Below are positions 13,773-25,700 of a DNA stretch of 64,000 nt, one piece after another. The DNA lies in contig NC_087073.1 of NCBI RefSeq assembly GCF_026151205.1, positions 2,316,501 to 2,380,500 of the forward strand, read 5' to 3'. The notes beneath the pieces were generated by a model that did no database searches, was not told where the DNA came from, and saw nothing but the letters and a program-made list of their open reading frames with translations. Within the stretch, counting starts at the first letter, position 1. Each line of letters opens with the position of its first letter. The stretch comes from Bolinopsis microptera (lineage: Eukaryota > Ctenophora > Tentaculata > Lobata > Bolinopsidae). A program made the position numbers and the translations under genes.

Positions 13773-16700
13773 CTGTCTTGGAAACCGTTGTTGGCAGCAT
13801 CAGTAGGTAAGTCTTTTTCAGCTGTGGCGTTAGCTTTGAAGTAGTCGGCCCCGAATTCATCAAACAGTGTCTTAAAGGTGCCCTGGTACTTGCTCTGCAA
13901 TGCACATATTTGGAATGTTAGATTTTCGACCATGAACACTAACCAGGAATTATAGCAGAAGAAATGTGAATGAAGATTGAATTCTGGGTGAAGAACAAAC
14001 AGGTCGGATGCGATTTGGTGCCACAATGAACATCACTGAAAAATAAATTCGATTTTAGATTTTTGTTCCCCTCCTTGTCTACCATTTTCTGACACACACT
14101 TACCTTCCATTGCTTATAAAGTGTCTCATCCTCCGAGATATGGACGGCCACACCCGATATCTGCCGACTGATCTCCCTCAGAGGTACAAGCCTCTTCTCG
14201 AATGGTAACATCAAGTCTATCAACTTTACACCGTCTGACATAGGTTTATATCCGGCACTAACCAGCAGGAATGTGTCGTACAGTAAGCCCTGAACTTCTG
14301 GTATTTTTAGAGCCTGAGTGGGAGACAAATCAGTAAAATCAGTGTTAAGAATCTAATGCTGAGTTATTAAAGCTGACTGATAATTCGACTGAATAAAAAT
14401 TAGAAACGTTCGAATAAAAGTTAAAGAAAAAGAAACCTTGTAGTTTTCTTCATCACTGATATGTTTCGTGAGCCTCGCGTTAGAGATCAAAACTGTAGTT
14501 AACGATGTAGTAACCCGCGCTGTTCATGTTCAGCCTGATGAAGCTATCAAGATCGGAGAAATCAAACTCTATAAGGACCGTGTCATGAGGTTTCAGCCAC
14601 GCGAACTCGATATCGGCTCCTTGTCATGTATTCGATGGGCACATACCATTGGTACCTGCTCACATTCAGTGATGTTATTGTTAAACTAAAAACATTGTAT
14701 TACTATTAGAAGTCCAAGCGACTGGATTTCTTGTAATAACGACATAATCACTCTGTTGTTCGTGGCCGTTTTTATAAAATCCTAAAAATGATTTTTATGA
14801 GTCCCTTGTTAAAACAACAGCGGAAATTACCCGTAAGGAGATTCTTTGTCCCCAGACACATCAGATCCTGAAATAAGGAACCGTCTTTGAGAGATGGCAA
14901 TATGGTTGTCATCATAACGTCTTACTTCCAAAACAGGAAAGTTCATTTGCAGAGTCCAAGTATTCATCACTTCAATTATATTTACACGAGTCTCAGATGT
15001 GTCCTTCTTAGCTCCGTATATCTGTTGTGAAAAATTAGCATTTTAATGAACGTATCATAAGGTGTAAACACGACTATCAGACTATTCACTTTAAAAGACG
15101 GAACACCAGTTGTGAAGTGATATCGGTCACAGTTCATTATCTTGTCACGTGATAATACCTTGTCTAACTGCTCGTAAAGATCAGTCTGTTCCGCGTTACC
15201 GTACTCATACTGTTTCACGTAACTCCTGATAGCATTCTCAAAGTTCTCAGTTGTCGATTCAGTACCATCCATGAACATTTTAGCCTGCACTAGCAACGCC
15301 GAGCCCTGTGAAAGTTCAGTTTTATTCAAAACTCGGTGGTGGGTGTGACAAAAGAAATTTTAAAACTTATGTCTGGATTATATTTTCTGGAGAAATAAGA
15401 AAACAAATCTATTTACACATAATTCATTTTGCACCTTGTCCACTTTGTACCTTAGAGTAGGAGATAGAGTCGAACTGAGCAGTGATATCGTCAGGCTTAG
15501 AAACGTCGACTGAAGCGGGTCGGGAACTCATGTAGGAGTCTATGGCGAAGGCTCGAGATTTGTCGGAAAAAGTCTGGAAGTCAAGCTGAAATAGTTCACA
15601 TAGTTCAACAGCATGGTACTTTTTATCTTATTTCTAATTGTAGTTTCAGTTTAATTTTGCTAAGAAATAAAGCAGTCCTTTTTAAATCCCAGCAAGGATG
15701 TTCTATTAGTATTAAATTTTGACGATAAATATGTCCAGCTAATTTTGCAAAATTAATATAAAACCACGAGGAAACTCACGTAGTTCCACTGAGGTTCAGA
15801 TTTGACAGTTCCAATCCACTCGACATAAGAAGCGAACCCCTCGTTTAGCCACAGGTCATTCCACCATTTCATGGTGACCAGGTTTCCAAACCATTGGTGA
15901 GCCAGCTCGTGAGCCACAACAGTGTTAACTCTGGCTTTGTTGTTGTATGTGTCTTTCTTGGGGTCCCAGAGCAGGGCTGTCTCTCTGTACAGGATCAACC
16001 CCCAGTTCTCCATAGCTCCCGCACTGAAGTCAGGTACCGCTACTGAATCTGATGGGAAAGTTACCATGACAATCACAACGGGTTATCTACTTGACTTTAA
16101 ACTTCATTCCTCACTGTCACAATATTTCGCAAAATTCCGGGCAACATTAGCCTCAGGCACGAAACCAATAACTCTTTTGTTGGAAAACTCAAAATGTCAA
16201 AGGTCACGTACCAATCTTCGGAAGGGGGAAGTCTGTCCCGTAAAATGTTTCGTACTCATCAATAATCTTTGCTGTGATTTTGGCGGAGTATAAATCTGCT
16301 CCTGCATCAACAGGTCCTTTTCTACCACAAGTTCTTACCTGATGATATTACAAAAATCTGAGAGAAAATCACTGAAAAACCAACTAAAAAGTCGATTGAC
16401 TATATTAGTATTTAATAGCGAGAGGGTTATCACGTGGCGGATATTCTGGGACTGAAGAAAAGTCACCTAATATAAATAAATATTTATCTAGTCTATTCTA
16501 TCATTGATACTGATGAATTAAAATTCGCCTTAATATCCACTATAAGTTATTTTGACAGTGCCCTACCTTGACTCCTTTAGTACTTTCAATGATCGGTTCA
16601 GTGCACTTAAAGTCTGCTACAACAAAAGCCAGCAAGTAAGTTGACATTTTGACGCTCTTCTGGAAAACAAACTTGTTCCATGTATCGTCCACAGCAGTAT

Positions 16701-19700
16701 TGCTAATCTCTGGCATGTTCCACAGGACTAGCGGGTAGGTATTTTCCGCTGTTATCTCCATGGAGAAGGTGGCTTTAAAAGAGGGCTCATCAAAACATGG
16801 CATCACTTTCCTGGCTGCGAGGGGCTCCATTTGAGAAGCTAGTACTTTCCTGGGAGACAAGCAGCTGAGTCCTGGTACCGTGGTTTTACAATTAACATGT
16901 CACGTGGTCTTACATGTCACGTGGCTTTCAGTGTAAAGTCACATCAAACTAACATCTTTGTAATATAATTACAAAGATTTTGGAGATGTAATATAAGTCT
17001 TACTTGTCAAGCCCATCTTCCTTGTAGCTACTGATGTAAATCCCGTCCAGTCCTCGAACCAAGCGAGACTCCCATTCGAAGTAGATCTTATATTTACCTG
17101 CATAGTAAACTGATACAGTAACTGAACTTTTAAATGTCTGAACACTTAATTTACCCAGCCCTTTGCCAACGTGTTCAGGTAAGAGTGTTACAAACCGTGA
17201 TAACGTTCAGTATAGGTATTTAAAGTGTGTCTCGTGAGTGTCAAGAAGCAATTCTATTAAAATATCCTGTAGACCGTCACCATGTGAACAGTAGACGAAA
17301 AAGAGAAGTTTTTACCTGGCACGATTTCCTCTTTCGACTTCATGACATAGAAACTGTTTTTAGTGTAAGGGAAGGCGTGCTTCACCGGAATAGACCCCAC
17401 CGTTTCACCCTAAGAAGGTTGCAGATTTGTCAACCGTTCACCTCGATATAATACAAGACCAAATATATATTTTAACATTTTTTCATCACGTCGCTCCACC
17501 ATCATGGAAAAAGGCCCATATTTACATATAAGCACGTGCGCTTACCACGACTACAGTTTGCACGTGCAAATTGTGCACTAACCTTATCATTAAGGCGATG
17601 CACGGAGTGCTGTGTAATGTTCATCTCGTAGCCTTGTGTATCACTGTGCACATCGTTAATGTGTATCAGCAGGACCGCCGTCGTATTAGTCACCTCAATA
17701 TAAACATCTTCAGATCCTGCGGTACGTGAGTGTTGAGGGGTTGTGAGGGAGACAAGAGAAGAGAGTCCGGATAACATATGGTTGGGGGCCGGAGGGGGGG
17801 GGGGTGAGGGGTGCAGAGTGTTACCAGAGAGAGGGGGGGGGGGGGGGCAAGTGTTACCAGTGAGGGGGGGGGAGGGTAGGGGAACAGAGTCTTACCAGTG
17901 AATCTCTCGTTTGTCATATCTATCTTTAGTTTCACATCGTAATGACTTGGGACCACTGTGGTAGGCAGCCTTATCTCGTCCCATATGGACTCCGCTTTAG
18001 GCTCTCTGATACTCGCTGACTTACCTGAAAAATGTTGTAGATATGTTGGGGCAAAACAAAGGCATTATATTGTGTTAACGAGAATCCTAAACATTCACAG
18101 TGCTGATTTTGACACCATGCTTCGTGATCAATTACAATATGTTACGGGAAGCTAACATACATACATATTTGATACAAGAGAAATACCATTTTCGGACGTG
18201 AGGAGAGTTAGGACTCCTCCAACTTAATTAAATCAATTACTTCTGTAACGTCCTTATTAAATGTAATAGATTTGTAGTGTTGTAATTAGTTTAAAACATA
18301 TGATAAAAGTTGCCAAAAATAAACTGTAGTAGTAACGTGTACTTACTGACGACGCAGATGACGATTATAGCCAAAACGATAGAGATGGTCATGATAGCGA
18401 GGATAGTCCGCTAACACAAGAAAAGTTGGGATCAAATGGGACTAAAACTATAGGATCAGACAGTAACTAATTGAGTAATTCACTAAGTTAATCAGATTAA
18501 CTCGGAGAAATGACTAAACAACTTAATGGACATTAATATAAGTTTGACAACTACTACAACTACTGCTACTATACTGTATAAGACACTATGATTAATGATG
18601 AGGAGAGGAGGCAGTGTATCTTGAGTAAAAAGGGGAACCATTTCATAGAGTTTATTAGAATTTTCTTTAAATAAGCGAGAACTAGGAACCAACCGGATTA
18701 CCGGATATCCGGCTTCAATATTCGGCTCCGCTCCGGTTCTAAAGCTGCTTGTCTGGATATCAGCTTTCAAAACTTTTCAGAAATCTTTTTATAACCATAG
18801 AAAATTTGATTTTGACGTCAGCGAAAATACCTGGATTTTGGCCAAAATTTTTATGATTCAAATCTATTTGATTAACTAAAAAACTTCACAAATTTCCTTA
18901 ATATTTAGTATTTCAGTGGCCAAAAACTTGCTGACGTAATATATGAACGCTCCCTAAACTATTTGCACGGATAAAACCATACACGTTTGAAAATATGCAA
19001 GAATTGTGTTTTTATGACCCAGAAATTATAACATATAAGGCAAATTCAGTGGTAAAGTTGCGACGAAGAATTGATGAACACTTAACTTTCGCTACGAAGT
19101 ATTGAGAAACACTTAACTTTCGCTACTGTAATGAGTAATCTTAAAGTTAAATTCTTCATGTTTTAATGATCAGATAAACAGGATTTTTTTAAAATTTACA
19201 GAAACAATATTAAATAGAATAAATTAAATTATAAAATAAAGCAAATAATAAAATTAAGGTTGCAAGTAATGTTAAAGAGAAGGTAGAGTTAATACAATTT
19301 GACAGACCTTGTCACTATAGAATATTGTCACTATAGAATATTGTCATTATGAAGTGCGTATACTCGTATAGTTCGCTATACTTTTTTATGAAAGTTTTTA
19401 AATTCAATCATAATTTAAATAATTAGTAAAATGGAGTAAAGTAGAATTAAAGAAAAGTAGAGTGGAGTGGAGTGGAGTGGAGTGGAGTGGAGTGGAGTGG
19501 AGTGGAGTGGAGTGGAGTGGAGTGGAGTGGAGTGAAAAATAAAGAAAAGTCGATATAAGATAAACTTGTCACTATATGGTGCTGTCACTATATAGTGCGT
19601 TTTGCACGCTATATAGTGACAAATATCAGCTGTCATTATAAAGTGCTTGTCATTATATAGTGTTGTCACTATATAGTGCGATTTCCAAATTGAAGGTATG

Positions 19701-22700
19701 TGCAGAATCATACTATTTGGAAAATATTACCGCACCTATAGAGGTTCAAAAGGGATTAACATTATTTCCCGGCAAGTTGCGGAACCCTAAAATTTCCTCT
19801 TCTAATTAATTCCGTTCCGGCAAAATCAGGCTAACCGGAAAAGAGATTGAGTTCCGGCCGTTTTCGGTCCGCCGGCCAAAGCGGTCGGATCCAAGCGGGA
19901 GCTAAAATTCATGGTTTCGAAAATTCCAAAACACTCAAAAAATGTTTAATGAACACTTCATTTACATTTTACAAAGAGCCGGTTACCGACAGTAGCGAGT
20001 AGCGACATGGTGACGTTTGTTATAGTCACGGACGATTACTATAATAACTGATAACTGACGGTAACTATAGTAACAGACAACTGACGGTTACTATAGTAAC
20101 AGATAACTGACGGTTACTATAATAACTGATAACTGACGGTTACTATAGTAACAGATAACTGACGATTACTATAATAACTGATAACTGACGGTTACTATAA
20201 TAACTGATAACTGACGGTTACTATAGTAACAGATAACTGACGGTTACTATAGTAACATAAGTGTACTTACTGACGGTTGCTATAGTAACAGAAGTGTACT
20301 TACTGACAGTTGCTATAGTAACAGAAGTGTACTTACTGACGGTTGCTATAGTAACAGAAGTGTACTTACTGACAGTTGCTATAGTAACAGAAGTGTACTT
20401 ACCGACGGTTGCTATAGTAACAGAAGTGTACTTACCGACGGTTGCTATAGTAACATAAGTGTACTTACTGACGGTAGCGATGACGACGATAGCCAAGACG
20501 ATAGCAAGACCCATGATAGCGAGTATAGCTCGCTTTGTATCTCTGGTGAACGTATTCCACGTCTTCTTCACCACCTCAAACATTACCCCTGAGTAGGAAC
20601 CATGTATTATATTACAGTCTTAGATATTGGACCCGCTATCATATGGTAAATCTACGGTTTAGCAGTGACTAATTTTGGGAGCGAATCAAATTTATTTATC
20701 ATTACTGACTATGTTTGAGCAGTGATAAATTGAGAAATTTGAAAAAATTAATTTGAAGATTTAACCAATCGAATTTGTGAATCATCACTGCATAGCAAAA
20801 AATGGCTAATCTTTTCATGTTTTGTGTTACTCAGTCAACACTGCGTAATTAACATTTGAGAACCGCTCTTGACTGCTTATAAGCTAGAGTTTATTTGATT
20901 AATTTACTAAATAATAAAATAAGCCTTAAGATCGTTAAAAACATTTCTGGAAAAGCCAAACCAGCTAATTTTGAGAGTTCTGGTAACTTAGATCTAGCTA
21001 CGGCACGTAACGCGTCATATAATAGATCACGAGATGTGCCGTCTAGCTAGGACCAAAGACTCCATCACGTATTAATAAAGTGCCGTCTAGCTAGAAACAA
21101 TACTCCATCACGTATTAATAAAGTGCCGTCTAGCTAGAAACAATACTCCATCACGTATTAATAAAGTGCCGTCTAGCTAGGAACAATACTCCATCACGTA
21201 TTAATAAAGTGCCGTCTAGCTAGAAACAATACTCCATCTCGTATTAATAAAGTGCCGTCTAGCTAGAAACAATACTCCATCTCGTATTAATAAAGTGCCG
21301 TCTAGCTAGAAACAATACTCCATCTCGTATTAATAAAGTGCCGTCTAGCTAGAAACAATACTCCATCTCGTATTAATAAAGTGCCGTCTAGCTAGAAACA
21401 ATACTCCATCACGTATTAATAAAGTGCCGTCTAGCTAGAAACAATACTCCATCTCGTGATACTGAACGATAACGTGCCGTTATTAGCTGGGGTCTTAAAG
21501 TTGGTTATTTCATTGTCCAGGCTTTAACTGTATTAAACTTTACAAACCAGCACACTAAAAGAAGAGACAATTAAATGATCGGCAAATGAACAGCACTGAG
21601 CACTAAGTGCATGTTAGCAAGGTAGCAAGGTGGCATCCTCTCATGTCCAACTAAATTACACCAAATTAAGATATCTCACTGCAACGAGGCTTAAATACAG
21701 TGTTACTCTTAACAACCCTGATGTAATCAATATAACCAATAATTCTGTTTGGTGGAGAGCATGTCTCTCCATTTATGAGCAAGCAGTAAACGTGGATTGA
21801 TCAGCAGTTGGCCTGATTGACAGCATTCTTTAGAAACAGTAATTGGGATATAGGAGAGGAAAGTTTTAAACCTTTAATTGGAAGATAAAAGGTGGAACAA
21901 AGGTTTAAAAAGGTAACTAAAGTGCAGTGGGAAAATAATAGAGAATAAACGATCGCATAATCCTCAGATTAAATGTGAGAGCCAAAGCTTGGCGAGCGAG
22001 TCGAAAGCGCTGCCCGCAATTTAATCTAATTTAATTTGATTGCCGCTCCAAATTGCAAATGAGCCAATAATAATTAATCGGCAGCAATCATCATAATGCC
22101 CGTGCACTATTCCAGTTTAATATATAAATGATGGTTACTTTCTCCGAACATTTTATAAACCCTTACACGACCCTTTTAACATATCGATCAACAAAAACTT
22201 AAACGGGGAGTCTGTTTAATTAATTGTGGCTTAAATATTCTTACACAATGGTGCGAATGTGGACATAATTCTCGAGCACCATGGTCTGCCACTTCAATAA
22301 AAACCAAACATACAATGACCTGCACGCTACAATTAGGGGACGAGACGATAAGAGACCAGCTCTCTTTCTCTTGATCTGAAGATAAGGAGTTAGAGACCGG
22401 GTAATATTTCAGGAATCACTGTCATCTCCTAACTTAATAAACCAGGTCTTGATGGAAGAAAGCGGGCAGTATGAAATGGTGTGTGGACTGAAGCGAAATC
22501 ATTATCTGACCATCCTGGAAAATTGCCATCGAATTCCTTTTGTTTAATAATTTCCTTGGAAAACGGCACGTGCACATTGATAAATTGTGTGCATGCACTG
22601 AAAACTGCGATCCGATTATTAAGAAATGAAAAATTGAGAAACTTCTAAACAATTCCCTGAGTACTTAGTATAACCCATGTCAATTGAAAAGGCAGCAATA

Positions 22701-25700
22701 AGATAAGCTGGTAAAACCTCGCCCTATTTTCAATTCCGCAGTTTAATTTGTACCTCTATACAAATATGGAAAAATGGGAATTTAATGACCTATCAGAAGA
22801 ATTGGGTATTGTGAGCAAAAAGAATTAGTAATAACTGATATCATCGCAGCACACACGGTCTTCTCAAGGTGGGACTAAGATACTAACGCCACCGAAAGAT
22901 TGTCAGAAGTCGCATAATACTGTTGCTATAATTACTGACACAGCTATTTATCTGTGTATTATATTTGTAATAATTTAACGTTAGAGCCCTGAGATATCTT
23001 TGTGGCCTCTAGTTTATTAAATACGAACCGTATCCAAATAATATCTAGTATACAATTTCGAATATGCGATTAGAATTGCACACTATTTCCAGGAAAGGCT
23101 TGTATAATTCTGCATTAAACTGTATTTAGAAGCAGTTTTGCCATCTTAATACGCAATAATTGGGTTTTTCGCCATACATGAAAAGGAGAGGATATCTAAC
23201 AGTGGTCGACCGGGGGCAGGATTCTGACCGGGGCCGGGGAGCCCCAATATAGCCGGGGCCGGGGTTGTCCATTGAGAATTGGCCGGGGCCGGGAAATCTT
23301 CCTTTTTGCCGGGGCCGGAGCCGGGGGTAGTTTACCAAACTGAAGTCAGAAATTGAAACATGAATTTGATAATAATTTAGGCTGGTGTGATGCAATCGGG
23401 AAGGATTAAACTCGAGGTGCGGCTTATCCAGATCCTCACCGACTTGAGGATTAAACCTTAGTTGTAGTGCACGTACGGAACGTTCACTAAAAATGTTCTG
23501 TACATCCGTTCACTAAAACTCATCTCATGTTCTGAACGTTGTGGATAAATTACTAGTGGTGTTCAGTACGATTCACGTACTCTAGTTCGAAATGCACTAT
23601 AATTCGACAAATTAAATTCGCCAGATATCACCCCTGTCGTACTTCGGTACGTGTCGAACTAGAGTCCAGGTAGCGTACTCTAGTTCGACAAATAGTTTAT
23701 GCTTGTGATCCAATGGCTATTCCCGGGTCCTCATTATATTTATAGGATCACAGGGTTCAATGACAGATTACAAAATTTTCTGACATCTAGCAACCATGAG
23801 CGGTTAGAAATTCCAGAACCTTTCAGTATAGTTTTAATTCTCCTGTTTTCCAATCAGTTCTGGTCTCTAGCTAACAGGAAATAGATCGATATCCGACTAT
23901 TTTCGATTCAGCAGCCAAATCTCTAGACCAGTACTCGGTTACTAGTCGTTTGTGATAATATAAAGTATGGTATGTGGTTGATATTTATAAAGCGTACTCA
24001 ACAATCTAGATCTATAAAACGGAGTACGAGTTACTACGTTAGTCTTTTATCTCTCCGCTAAGTCTACAATTCTGCTAACTAACAATTAACTTACGAGTAT
24101 GAGGACAATTAAATGTTCATAGATATGGAATATGGATTATAGAGATTACATTCACACATAATTGAACAGCATGAGACAAGTGGAAAGCAAACAAACGAAT
24201 AGATTACAAGCTCGTAAAGGATCGTTGCTTGAGCCCGGAGATTTCAAAGCGCACTTTGGTTCGACAGAGTCAAACCTAAGGGTTTGTCGAACTACAGTAC
24301 GTGTCGAACTAAAGTGCGTGTTGAACTTGAGTACGTGTACCTTCAGTAGCATAAATACTACTACAATTATACGATACGATACAATATTACCATTTTATAC
24401 CTTATAAATTATTGATAATAATATTACCCTTTTAATCTTAATCTTTTGTGCACAGAAATAGGATTGCTTCATTTTGGGGAAATTAATAATTATCAGTTGA
24501 GGAAATTAAGATTTCAAAAAGTTTATTGATTTTGATAATCACTGACGTTCACTAAAAACGTTCAATAACGTGAACACTACAAAATGACTGGAACGTGCGT
24601 TCAATACGTCAAAAACCACCGTTCACTACAACTAAGGATTAAACCGCAACTTCGTGCTGTGAACCAACTCAGGATAATCCTCATTATCCTGAGATCCATA
24701 CTTAATTTCTAATCCTCAACTCGGAACTGAGGATAGCCCTCAGCTGTTACTTTAACTGGACTTCGGGATTTAAAAGTAATCCCACATCTATATATGGCTC
24801 GGTTTACAAAAATTTACCATAAATGTTAGGCTCTGTAGTTTAAGTTGAGCCGTAGTTTTAGCTGCAGTGCAGTATTTTTACTTTCTAGTTTCTACGTATG
24901 TTTTATCGCAAATTTCTCGGAGACGATTAATTGAAAAGTTTGGTACCTTAGGGCCAACAAATTTGGGTCACAATAAATTTGGTTACTATAATTTTGGTAG
25001 CCATAATGTTGGGCACAAATTTCGCAAATTTTTAGTCTACAACAATTTTAGTCGAATTTTTTGACTTTTCGAGACCATTTTCCATTCCATTTATTTGATT
25101 TTTCCATTATTAAGCTATTTTTTTTCAATTTCCCATATAAAGTCTTACTTTATAGTTAAGTGAACTAAGTACAGACAACGGAACACACGTATCAGAAATT
25201 TCCCATGGGCCCACGTACACACCAAACGGTCACGTGGACAAATTATCAACCTCGTGATCCTGTAACTTACAACATATGCCCGTATTTTGGTGAGGAGGAA
25301 TATTCTCGATCTGGGAACATTCCAACGGCGAGCCAACATGACATACATTAGTTACATATAATAGCATACAATTTCTTATTACACGCAGTAGGGACCTGTG
25401 TACAGTTAGCAATATTTAACTGTTTATCATAAACATATGATAAAGAATTTAAGCTCAATAAAATTTAATTCATATATGCTCTACTAAAATTTTGGTCTAC
25501 TTCAAAATTAGTCGCCGAAAAATTTAGTCACATAAAATTTGGTTTACAAAAATTTTAGTCAAAAGTTTGACTAAATTTATGGTAGACTAAATTTGTCGTT
25601 TTAAAGGTACTGAGGAAGAACCACGGTTTTTATGTTACTAGCCGTAGTTTAATTTAAGCCGTATGTTGTATTTTCTATATTTAAACGTACCCAACGTAGA

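Larger units (their letters stand above)
8595..17265. repeat. Tandem duplication unit 2, interrupted by a foldback element
   Basis: The second copy of the 1-7585 unit. Its first part (about 8595-12090) is the noisy version of 1-3450. Its second part (13657-17265) is clean and carries the readable aminopeptidase exons. The two parts are separated by the 12098-13652 element. Clean sequence lies at both outer ends of the paired units and noise in the middle. That is what is expected if reads could be placed only on the outer copies during polishing. Confidence 0.8.

Noticed and set aside
20261-20458. Plus-strand frame across the 33-bp array
   Set aside because: Periodic translation of the repeat; the minus strand has the exon continuity.
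21037-21470. CRISPR-like repeat array
   Set aside because: The 43-bp units are contiguous with no spacers, in a eukaryotic intron.
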